DNA of 64,000 nucleotides from Novosphingobium sp. G106 (GTDB lineage Bacteria; Pseudomonadota; Alphaproteobacteria; Sphingomonadales; Sphingomonadaceae): contig NZ_JAHOOZ010000001.1 in the NCBI RefSeq assembly GCF_019075875.1, positions 3,410,001-3,474,000 of the forward strand, given 5' to 3'. Made by a program: the position numbers and the translations under genes. The notes below the pieces were generated by a model, which was not told where the DNA came from, did not search any database, and saw only the letters and a program-made list of their open reading frames with translations. Numbering within the stretch: the first letter of the stretch is position 1; each line of letters opens with the position of its first letter. Shown here one piece after another: positions 25,857-32,883 of this stretch.

Positions 25857-27031
25857 TGGAGATCGATTTCGCGCGGGCGCCGGGCGACGGCCTGCCGCTC
25901 GAGCTCTATGCCCGGCTGCACGAGGCGGGACCGGTGGTGTGGAGCGACAGCCTCGGCGGCTGGGCGGTGTCGGGCTATGCCGAGGTGCGCAGCGTCTTCG
26001 GCGACGTCACGCGCTTCACCTCGGCCGGCACGCCGGTGGCCGAAGCGCTCGGCGAACAGGGCATGCTGGTCAACGACACGCCGCTCCACCACACGATCCG
26101 CGCGGTCTGGACGAAGCAGGTCGGCATCGCGGCCCTGGCGCTGCGGCGGGCCGAGCTCGAAGCCAATGCCGCCGAGGCGATCGCCGCCGCGCGGGTGCGG
26201 ATGGAGGCAGGCGAAGCGGTCGACTTCATCCCATTGATCCGCGAATTCGTCATCCGCTTCATCACCGCCAGCTTCGGCGTGCCAGCCGAGCGGGGCGAGA
26301 TATTCCACCGTTGGAGCGTGATGTCTTCCGACACGCCCGCCGTTGCGATGGACGCAGGCAGCACGGCGGAGCAATCGCACTACGCCGTGCGCGCCGCGGT
26401 GTTCGAACTGATCGACGAGCTGGCGGCCGATCGCAAAAGACGCCTTGCCGCCAGCGAAACGCCCGAGGACCTGACCACGCTGATGGTCGCAGCCGAGGGC
26501 CGCGACGGCATCACGCCTTCGATCGTGCGCGACAACCTGTTCAACTTCATCCTCGGCGCGCTCGACACGACGGAGAAGTGGCTCGGCAATATCCTGGTCA
26601 AGCTGTGCGGCAATACCGCGTTCGCGGAAGAGCTGCGCGCCAGTCCCGACCTGATCGCGCCCTTCGCCGAGGAAGTCATGCGCTGCGATACGGTTGCCCA
26701 ATCGATCCAGCGCAACGTGCGGCACGACGGCGTCGAGCTTGGCGGGCGCCGGCTCGGCGCCGGCGAGCCGGTATTCCTCCTGCTCGGCGCCGCCAACCGC
26801 GATCCCACCATCTTTTCCGATCCCGACAGTTTCGCCCCCCGCCGCAAGGGCGAGCCTCATCTCGGCTTTGGGTTCGGCTTTCACCATTGCCTCGGCATCA
26901 ACGTCGCGCGGGCAGAAGCACGGGCCTTCATCGGCAAGCTACTGCAACTGCCCGACCTGCGCGTCGTGGCGAGCGACTTCGGCGAGAGCTGGGCGCTCTG
27001 GGGTCCGCGCAAGCTGCAACTCGCGATCTAA
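25856..27031 (+). CDS. Cytochrome P450
   Basis: A 391-residue soluble bacterial P450 monooxygenase. The haem loop FGFGFHHCLG places the thiolate ligand at Cys345. The K-helix ExxR is EEVMR, and the I-helix has LGALDTTEKW, with Ala-Leu-Asp-Thr in place of the common AGxDT. Start is the ATG overlapping the GMC stop (TGATG). It needs a ferredoxin and reductase, neither of which is nearby. As the last gene of the quinoprotein-hyuAB-GMC operon it probably hydroxylates the same substrate or an intermediate. The substrate is unknown. Confidence 0.92.
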   Translation: MEIDFARAPGDGLPLELYARLHEAGPVVWSDSLGGWAVSGYAEVRSVFGDVTRFTSAGTPVAEALGEQGMLVNDTPLHHTIRAVWTKQVGIAALALRRAELEANAAEAIAAARVRMEAGEAVDFIPLIREFVIRFITASFGVPAERGEIFHRWSVMSSDTPAVAMDAGSTAEQSHYAVRAAVFELIDELAADRKRRLAASETPEDLTTLMVAAEGRDGITPSIVRDNLFNFILGALDTTEKWLGNILVKLCGNTAFAEELRASPDLIAPFAEEVMRCDTVAQSIQRNVRHDGVELGGRRLGAGEPVFLLLGAANRDPTIFSDPDSFAPRRKGEPHLGFGFGFHHCLGINVARAEARAFIGKLLQLPDLRVVASDFGESWALWGPRKLQLAI

Positions 27032-27063
27032 TCGTGAAATTCCGAGCTATAAAAAATATTCCC

Positions 27064-27094
27064 GATATATCTTGATTTCCGATATATCGCGATA
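27064..27094 (+). promoter_or_regulatory. GATATATC palindrome cluster, likely PadR operator
   Basis: GATATATC occurs at 27064-27071 and 27081-27088, 17 bp apart, and the second runs into TATCGCGATA (27085-27094). The region is strikingly A+T-rich in a G+C-rich genome and lies 14-44 bp before the PadR start, where an autorepression operator would be. TATA-type inverted repeats are typical targets of PadR regulators such as YqjI. Confidence 0.7.
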
Positions 27095-27107
27095 TAGATA
27101 GCAATCC

Positions 27108-27704
27108 ATGATGAAACACAGACATCGTGGCATGCATCGCCACTTCACCCAGAACGACAACCCAGACTTTTGCGAAATGCGCGGCTTCGGCCGGCACGGC
27201 GGTCATCCCGGCCGCAGCGAGCACCGCGGAGAAGGACGCCGCGGCGGGCGCCTGTTCGACTACGGCGAGCTTCGCCTGCTGGTCCTCGCGCTGATCGCCC
27301 AGGCTCCGGCCCACGGCTACGAGCTGATCAAGACGATCGAGGACCGCTTCGGCGGCGCCTATACCCCCAGCCCCGGCGTGATCTACCCGACGCTCTCGTG
27401 GCTCGAGGACTCGGGCTATGCCTCGGTCGAAGCCGAAGGCGGCCGCAAGTCCTACGCGATCACCGAAGAGGGCAAGGCCTTCCTCGAAGCCAACCAGGAA
27501 GCGGCCGACGCGCTGTTCGAGCGTGGCAGCGGCGGCAGCGAAAGCACCGGCCGGCGCGGGCGCAGCCTGCAGGTCATGCGCGCGATGCACAACCTCAAGA
27601 CCGCGCTGCGGCTGCGGCTGGCGACCGGCGGCATCGACGACGCCACGGTCGACGCGATCGCCGCGGCGATCGACGAGGCGGCCCAGAAGATCGGCAAACT
27701 CTAG
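27108..27704 (+). CDS. yqjI: PadR-family regulator, YqjI-like, with His-rich N-terminus
   Basis: A 198-residue winged-helix repressor. The PadR core (about 48-125) reads DYGELRLLVLALIAQAPAHGYELIK, then YTPSPGVIYPTLSWLEDSGY, then ITEEGKAFLEANQE; a C-terminal dimerisation helix follows. The first 45 residues are rich in His and Arg (KHRHRGMHRHF, RHGGHPGRSEHRG) with one Cys. Escherichia coli YqjI has the same arrangement, with a His/Cys-rich metal-binding N-terminus that relieves repression by nickel and links metal stress to iron homeostasis. The partner here is a DUF2218 protein 14 nt downstream. The symbol is by similarity and not proven. Palindromes directly upstream suggest autoregulation. 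Confidence 0.82.
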   Translation: MMKHRHRGMHRHFTQNDNPDFCEMRGFGRHGGHPGRSEHRGEGRRGGRLFDYGELRLLVLALIAQAPAHGYELIKTIEDRFGGAYTPSPGVIYPTLSWLEDSGYASVEAEGGRKSYAITEEGKAFLEANQEAADALFERGSGGSESTGRRGRSLQVMRAMHNLKTALRLRLATGGIDDATVDAIAAAIDEAAQKIGKL

Positions 27705-27718
27705 ATCGGAAAGCTCTG

Positions 27719-28003
27719 ATGACCGTAAGCCACGCCGAAATCGCCACGCCGCGGGCGAGCCGCTATCTCCAGCAGCTCTGCAAGCATTTCGCCCACAAGC
27801 TGCCCGTCACGTTCGATCCGAATACGGGCAAGATCAGCTTTTCGACCGGCGACTGCGACCTCAGCGCCGACGGCGAGCGGCTCCACCTGAACCTCACCGC
27901 GCCCGACGGCTCGCAGATGACCCAGCTCAAGGATGTGGTGGTCCGCCACCTCGTCCGCTTCGCCTTCCGCGAGGAAATGGCGATCGCCTGGCGGGACGCC
28001 TGA
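27719..28003 (+). CDS. DUF2218 domain-containing protein
   Basis: A 94-residue single-domain DUF2218 protein. Conserved stretches are ATPRASRYLQQLCKHFAHKL, a short beta-rich centre and the C-terminal LKDVVVRHLVRFAFREEM. DUF2218 genes are often linked to siderophore-interacting ferric reductases and iron genes. Biochemical role is unknown; binding of a small ligand or metal is only a guess. It lies 14 nt after the YqjI-like regulator and ends in a strong terminator, so the two form a two-gene unit, probably repressed by the regulator's own product. Confidence 0.85.
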   Translation: MTVSHAEIATPRASRYLQQLCKHFAHKLPVTFDPNTGKISFSTGDCDLSADGERLHLNLTAPDGSQMTQLKDVVVRHLVRFAFREEMAIAWRDA

Positions 28004-28033
28004 GCCCTCTTCCCTTCCCGGCTTGACTATCGC

Positions 28034-28075
28034 GCGGCGGCAATGTTAACAACGAAAACATTGCCGCCGCCTTTT
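28034..28075 (+). terminator. Rho-independent terminator after DUF2218
   Basis: A perfect 14-bp stem (GCGGCGGCAATGTT / AACATTGCCGCCGC, 28034-28047 and 28057-28070) closes a 9-nt loop and is followed by CTTTTC. It ends 15 nt before the yciB start and insulates that gene. Confidence 0.92.
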
Positions 28076-28089
28076 CGCCGGGAGCCCAT

Positions 28090-28656
28090 ATGATCCAGCA
28101 CCTCGTCCGCGCCATCAGCCCGCTCGTCGTCGACGCGCTGGGCATGATCGTCTTCGCGGTGCTGCTGGCTCTGCACGTCGACGTGGTCGTCGCGGCGATC
28201 ATCGGCGCGGTGCTGGCCTGTTCGGTTGCGGCCTGGGAGTTTGCCCGCCACCGGACGATCGCGCCGCTACAGGCGCTCAGCGTGGTGATCGTGCTGGTTT
28301 CGGCCGGCGCGACGGTGTTCACCGGCGACCCGCGCTTCGTCATGGTCAAGCCGACGATCGTCTATGCCGCGATCGGCGCGGCGATGCTGCGCAAGGGCTG
28401 GATGAACCGCTATGCCTCGCCCGAGGCGCTGGCCCGGATCGGCGATCTGATGATCCGCTTCGGCTATGTCTGGGCCGGGCTGATGCTCGCCACCGCTCTG
28501 GCCAATCTGATCGTGGCGCTCGAATTCACGGCCTGGTGGCCGCTGTTCATCGGCGTCTTCACCACCGTGTCCAAGCTGACGCTTTTCGCGATCCAGTTCA
28601 CCGCGACTTACTGGATCGCCCAGGTCCGCAAGCGCCGCGGCGTGTTCGCGGCCTGA
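28090..28656 (+). CDS. yciB: YciB/IspA-family inner membrane protein (septation protein A)
   Basis: A 188-residue polytopic inner-membrane protein of the YciB family, with five predicted membrane segments and the family signature DPRFVMVKPTIVYAAIGAAML. The C-terminal WPLFIGVFTTVSKLTLFAIQF and a basic tail (VRKRRG) fit. YciB links cell-envelope synthesis with septation and membrane potential in enterics; its precise activity is unclear. A GGAG ribosome site precedes the ATG. It stands alone between a terminator and a convergent amidohydrolase gene, with a GC hairpin (28661-28680) after the stop. Confidence 0.82.
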   Translation: MIQHLVRAISPLVVDALGMIVFAVLLALHVDVVVAAIIGAVLACSVAAWEFARHRTIAPLQALSVVIVLVSAGATVFTGDPRFVMVKPTIVYAAIGAAMLRKGWMNRYASPEALARIGDLMIRFGYVWAGLMLATALANLIVALEFTAWWPLFIGVFTTVSKLTLFAIQFTATYWIAQVRKRRGVFAA

Positions 28657-28660
28657 GTGC

Positions 28661-28684
28661 CCCCTCCCCGCGGGGAGAGGGTTT
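28661..28684. terminator. GC-rich hairpin between convergent yciB and amidohydrolase
   Basis: CCCCTCCCCG-CGGGGAGAGGG forms a stem with a small bulge, followed by TTT on the plus strand. It lies in the 38-bp gap between two convergent stops and probably serves as a terminator for yciB. Confidence 0.45.
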
Positions 28685-28694
28685 CGCCTACCGA

Positions 28695-29987
28695 TCAGAG
28701 TTCCAGGCCGTAGAGCTCCACCGCGTTGCGTTCGAGCACCCGCTTGCGCGTCTCGTAGTCGTAGCTGCCGAGCTGCTCGACCAGCCGCTCCTGCACGCCC
28801 GGATAGAGCGAGGTCGGGTGCGGGAAGTCGGTCTCGAACATCACCCGGTCGATACCGATCTCGTGGAGCATGTGCTGCGGCGCGAAGGTCTCGAACCACC
28901 ACGAGACCCAGAAGTTCTTGGCGAAGTATTCCTTCGGCCGCCGCTTCAGCCCGTGGTCCTCCATCGTGCGCATCTCGTCGATCTGGTGCTCGAGCATTTC
29001 GAGCACGAAAGGCACCCAGCCGATGCCGCTTTCGATCAGGCCGATCTTGATGTTCTCGTACTTGTCGAGGATGCCCGACATCATGAAATTGCTCATCGTC
29101 GCGCAGACGCCAAGCGTGTGGAGCATCGCGTTGATCGGCAGGCGCTGGGTGAAGCGCAGGTTGTCCCAGATCGCCGAGCCGGCATCGAGCGAGGTGTTGA
29201 TGTGGAAGTTGAGCGGCGTGGCCGTGGCCTCGCACATCTCGAACACGCCTTCCCAGAACGGGTTCACCTTGCCGTCCTCGCCGAGATAGCCGGCGACGAG
29301 CCGCTCGGGCCGGTCGGGCAGGACCACGCCCTTGATGCCCATGTCGATGATGCGCCGCATCTCGGCGTTCATCAGGTCCTTGTCCCAATAGGGCAGCGTC
29401 GCCATGCAGTGGATGCGGCCGTTCGATTCCGCGACCCGATCCGCGCAGGCGTCGTTGAACCCGCGGATCACCGCCATGGCGAGGTCTTCGTCGTTCAGCG
29501 CCAGCAGCGACCCGGCCTGGGTCAGCCCGCCGTTCTGGAAGCAGATCTGGGCCCAGACGCCCATCTCGTCCATTTCCGCGAGACGCGGCTTCACCATGTA
29601 GGAACCGGGGTGGATCTCGTCGTAGGTGGTGAAGGCCAGCTTGCCGAGCAGCTTGTCGCGGCCCTTGCTGATGACGTTACCGCCGATCGAGCCGAAGTCC
29701 CGGTCGCCGATGAACCAGCGGTCGGCACCGTTCACACGCACCACGCGCGGCAGCTTGTCCTTCATCGAGGCGGGCGCGTTCTTCTGGAACAGGTCGGGCG
29801 GCTCGGTGAAATGGGTATCGCAGTCGACGATCTTGATGCCGTTGAACAACGGGTGCGTGCCCTTGTGATAGGTCGAATGGTCGATCTCGCGGACGAAGCC
29901 GCCGGCCGAACGGCCCTCGTCGAGCCAGTAGAACTTGGCGTCGTCCTCGCGCGCCTTGACCAGCGAGATGGATTTCGAGTCTGCCAT
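28695..29987 (-). CDS. Amidohydrolase-2 family metal-dependent hydrolase
   Basis: A 430-residue TIM-barrel metallohydrolase or decarboxylase of the amidohydrolase-2 (ACMSD-like) family. The first metal motif is replaced by VDCDTHFTEP (Asp and His). FHINTS near residue 285 provides a His, and MFETDFPHPTSLYPG near the C-terminus gives the conserved Asp with the TDFPH sequence typical of this subgroup. Family members hydrolyse or decarboxylate aromatic and ring-opened acids. The ATG at 29987 is chosen because AGGAG lies 8 nt upstream. It is a single transcription unit. Substrate is unknown; sphingomonad catabolic clusters often carry such genes. Confidence 0.87.
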   Translation of the reverse strand: MADSKSISLVKAREDDAKFYWLDEGRSAGGFVREIDHSTYHKGTHPLFNGIKIVDCDTHFTEPPDLFQKNAPASMKDKLPRVVRVNGADRWFIGDRDFGSIGGNVISKGRDKLLGKLAFTTYDEIHPGSYMVKPRLAEMDEMGVWAQICFQNGGLTQAGSLLALNDEDLAMAVIRGFNDACADRVAESNGRIHCMATLPYWDKDLMNAEMRRIIDMGIKGVVLPDRPERLVAGYLGEDGKVNPFWEGVFEMCEATATPLNFHINTSLDAGSAIWDNLRFTQRLPINAMLHTLGVCATMSNFMMSGILDKYENIKIGLIESGIGWVPFVLEMLEHQIDEMRTMEDHGLKRRPKEYFAKNFWVSWWFETFAPQHMLHEIGIDRVMFETDFPHPTSLYPGVQERLVEQLGSYDYETRKRVLERNAVELYGLEL

Positions 29988-30211
29988 GGTTTTCTCCTCT
30001 CGCGGGCAGCATATCACGCGACAGGACCGGAAACGAAGCGCCTGTTGCGCCGCTGGACGCCGTGTGAAGTCAGTTGGAGGCGCGAAAGCGGAGCGCCTCG
30101 TTCAGGGACATTAAATTTTTGCGAGAATTAGCGGAGCCGCAACTTTCGTCCCGCGCTGATGTTCACCCTTCGACCGCATATGATCCCCCCGATCGCCCCG
30201 AACGTGGTCAA

Positions 30212-30245
30212 CTGATGCGCTCCGGACCTGTCCGGGGCGCATCAG
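30212..30245. repeat. Long intergenic hairpin
   Basis: CTGATGCGCTCCGGA and TCCGGGGCGCATCAG pair over 15 positions (one G-T pair) around a 4-nt loop. It lies in the 280-bp gap between the amidohydrolase start and the MBL hydrolase stop. No T tract follows on either strand; it may end transcription of the MBL gene on the minus strand by another route. Confidence 0.6.
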
Positions 30246-30267
30246 TCACATTCGGGCCCGGCGAATC

Positions 30268-31013
30268 CTAGGCGATCGCGATCACCATCCCATCTTCGGC
30301 GGTTTCGTAGCGGTCCCGATCGGGATGACCGAGCATGTCGTCGCTCATGTGCGTCAGCACCAGCCGCTTGGGGCGCAGCTCGGCAAGGTTCGCCTCGATC
30401 GTATTGAGGCTGAGGTGGGTGAGGATCGTCTTGTCGCGGAAATAGGCCTCGGCGATGAACAGGTCGGCGTCCTGCGCCGCAGGGATCAGCGCCGGGGTCC
30501 ACTCGGTATCTCCGGTATAGGCGATCGACCGTCCCTCCGCCTCGATGCGCACGGCGTAGTAGGGACCATCGGGCGGGCCGTGGACCGCCTGGAACGCGCT
30601 GACCCTGATCTCGCCCATATCCAGCGTCTCACCGGCCGCGATCTCGATCAGATGGAGCTCGAACTTCTGCGCGGCCTGCGAGGAACCGGGAAAGGCCGTT
30701 TCCATCACCCGCTCGTACCAGCCCGCGAGCCCGGTCGGCCCGACGATCGTCAGCGGCTCGCGGCGTTTGCTGAAGAACTGCGCGTCGAGCATGAAGAAGG
30801 GATCCCGCCGAAATGATCGGCATGGAAATGGGTGACGACGATCGTCTGGATCGCGTTGCGGTCGGTTCCCAGTTGCTTCATCGCCACCAGCGACGAGGCG
30901 CCGCAATCGATCAGAAGGTTGGTTCGCTCACCCGTCAGATGGAAGCAGGTGTTGAACCGCCCGCCCGACCCGAAGGCATCGCCGCAGCCGATGAATTGAA
31001 GCTCGAGCGCCAT
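30268..31013 (-). CDS. MBL-fold metallo-hydrolase, frameshifted
   Basis: A metallo-beta-lactamase-fold hydrolase of the RNase Z-like branch. The start at 31013 reads MALELQFIGCGDAFGSGGRFN, and the metal motif THFHADHFGG is intact. The frame then fails at the C3 run (plus-strand G at 30799-30801). The rest continues in another frame: FFMLDAQFFSKRR, GPTGLAGW, YTGDTEW (metal Asp) and LVLTHMS (metal His). One added base restores an uninterrupted protein of about 248 residues. All metal ligands are present on both sides of the break, so a sequencing error or a very recent mutation is likely. Substrate unknown. Confidence 0.82.
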
Positions 31014-31153
31014 GTTCCCCCTTCATCCGGAACTCCGCGGGCGCGCAAAAGCCCGACAGGACGGGGGCATTCTCCCTATGCGTTGGCAAAAATCAATTCG
31101 ACCAATCGCCGCCGACCGGGAATAGAGCCGCCATAACAAAAACGGGGGAGCAC

Positions 31154-31297
31154 ATGATGCCTTGGATTCGTCGCCCGCTTCAGGCGTGGCGGGCTCGCAA
31201 ACTGGTACGCCGCGAGCTCGAACGCCTGAAGCAGCAGGGGAACAGTCGGCCGCGCTCGTCGAAGGAATCCGGGTTCGACGTCCTGAAGCTATCGTAG
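31154..31297 (+). CDS. Possible 47-residue basic microprotein
   Basis: An ATG at 31154 (second ATG at 31157) with GGGGGAG six nt upstream opens a 47-codon frame ending at TAG 31297. The product begins MMPWIRRPLQAWRARK and is Arg/Lys/Leu-rich with one amphipathic helix, resembling short DUF-type basic peptides of alphaproteobacteria. It is otherwise unrecognised. Evidence is the ribosome site and composition only. The remainder of the 311-bp gap between the MBL and MmgE/PrpD genes holds nothing else I can support. Confidence 0.4.
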   Translation: MMPWIRRPLQAWRARKLVRRELERLKQQGNSRPRSSKESGFDVLKLS

Positions 31298-31324
31298 TCG
31301 TCAGCCCAGAGTCCGTGTTCAACC

Positions 31325-32707
31325 CTAGTCCGCGCGAAGCAGCGTCATAAGCTCGCGCGCGGACATATCGTCCAGCGCCAGCACGGCGTCGCGGATTCGG
31401 GTCGCCTTTTCGGCCGCGATCGCCAGGCTGGCGCTGGACAGAAACTTGGCGGAAACCGCCTCGGTCCCCATCGCCCGCTCGCCCGCACCGCTGTTGACGC
31501 GAATGTGGCGGGTGAGGACGCGGCCGTCGGCCAGGCTGACTTCGACGCCGCCCGAGAAGAAGGTCGGAAACGCCGTATCGGGGTCCTCGAAGCATTTCAC
31601 CTTCTTTGCCAGCGCCTGGACCGCCGGATCGGCGAGCGCTTCGGGTAGCAGGTCGGGCAGGCCGAAGAAGCCCTTGAGCAGGCAGGCGGCGATGACGAAC
31701 TGCGCGCTGAACTTCGCCTCGTATTCGGTCCGCGCGTTCTCCTTGGCCTCGGCCGGCTCGGCGATGATGTGCAAGGTCGGCTGGGCGAGATAGGCTTTCA
31801 CGCCCACGATCTCGGTGCCGCCGATCTCGGGGAACAGCTCGATCGCCGCATCGGCGCAGCCGTGGATGAAATGGCAGACCGGATAGGGCTTCAGCGCGGT
31901 CTCGCCGAAATGCCAGACCTCGCAACCATCTGGGCCGAGGCCATCGGTCATCGCGTCGAGCTTGGCGGGCTCGTGCAGGTGGGTGTCGAACAGGCCGAAC
32001 TTGCCCTCGTAGGGCCGGGTCGGCCCCTTGAAGCCGTGCTTCACGAGGTTCGCGGCGGTGATGCCGGCAACAGCGCCCCAGCCGGGATGGAAGCGCTTGG
32101 TCCAGGCGCCTTCCTCGAGGAACACCTGGATGCCCGAGGCGGTGCTGCCTGTCACGCCCTGCGCCTGGGTGATCTGGTCCTCGTTCAGCCCGAGCAGCCG
32201 GCCCGCGGTGACCGCGCTGGCGAAGTGCGAGACCACACCCGTCGCGTGATAGCCGACGTGGTGGAAGCCGCCGTCGACCGCGAGGCCGATGCGGATCGAG
32301 GTCTCGGCGCCGGCGAGGAAAGCGGCGAGCAGGTCGCTGCCGCTCGCGTCCAGTGCCTCGCCCAGCGCCAGGGCAGCCGGCAGGCTGGTCGCGGTCGGGT
32401 GGATGATGCTGGCGAGGTGGGTGTCGTCGAAGTCGAGCCCGTGGATCAGCACGCCGTTGACCAGCGCCGCATCGCGCACGCCCAAGCGCTCACTGCGGCC
32501 GATCAGCGAGCAGCTGCCACCCTCACTCATCGCCGTGATGCCGGCCACGGTCGGCTCGGCATAAGCTTGTGCGTTCGAGGCCAGGCCCAACCCGAGCGCG
32601 TCGAGAATATGCAATTTAGCCCGATGCCGCACCGCCTCGGGCACATCGGCCAAGCGGAAGCCCGCGGCAAAACGCGCTATCTGGCGAGCGGCGGATGTTT
32701 CGGGCAT
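31325..32707 (-). CDS. MmgE/PrpD family protein
   Basis: A 460-residue member of the MmgE/PrpD family, which includes 2-methylcitrate dehydratase, iminodisuccinate epimerase and cis-aconitate decarboxylase. Helical-domain hallmarks are ILDALGLGLAS, GVLIHGLDFDDTH and HPTATSLPAALALGEA; FHPGWGAVAGITAANL and KPYPVCHFIHGCADAA come later. The last two are substrate-pocket regions of the family. The gene is divergent from an aldehyde dehydrogenase that leads to a PrpB-like lyase. That suggests a methylcitrate-like or related acid pathway, but no methylcitrate synthase is present and the true substrate is open. Confidence 0.88.
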   Translation of the reverse strand: MPETSAARQIARFAAGFRLADVPEAVRHRAKLHILDALGLGLASNAQAYAEPTVAGITAMSEGGSCSLIGRSERLGVRDAALVNGVLIHGLDFDDTHLASIIHPTATSLPAALALGEALDASGSDLLAAFLAGAETSIRIGLAVDGGFHHVGYHATGVVSHFASAVTAGRLLGLNEDQITQAQGVTGSTASGIQVFLEEGAWTKRFHPGWGAVAGITAANLVKHGFKGPTRPYEGKFGLFDTHLHEPAKLDAMTDGLGPDGCEVWHFGETALKPYPVCHFIHGCADAAIELFPEIGGTEIVGVKAYLAQPTLHIIAEPAEAKENARTEYEAKFSAQFVIAACLLKGFFGLPDLLPEALADPAVQALAKKVKCFEDPDTAFPTFFSGGVEVSLADGRVLTRHIRVNSGAGERAMGTEAVSAKFLSSASLAIAAEKATRIRDAVLALDDMSARELMTLLRAD

Positions 32708-32723
32708 GAGGCGACCTCCGGAA

Positions 32724-32803
32724 ATAATGCATTATCGAGTCGTCCGCCGGCGCGCGAACGCAATCGCTCCTAGCGGCGGCCCGACAATGGTCAACTGTTG
32801 ACA
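32724..32803. promoter_or_regulatory. Divergent control region with two palindromes
   Basis: Between the MmgE/PrpD and aldehyde dehydrogenase genes are ATAATGCATTAT (32724-32735), a perfect 12-bp palindrome, and GTCAAC-T-GTTGAC (32790-32802). The second overlaps a consensus -35 TTGACA (32798-32803) facing the aldehyde dehydrogenase, though a good -10 is not obvious. Either could be an operator for a regulator that is not encoded next door. Confidence 0.5.
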
Positions 32804-32883
32804 GTTTGCTTCCGGCAGGGAAAGAGATTTTTGCAGCCGGCCGCCCCACCCCCGAATTAGGGGCGCCCCTGAAAGGACGAGTA

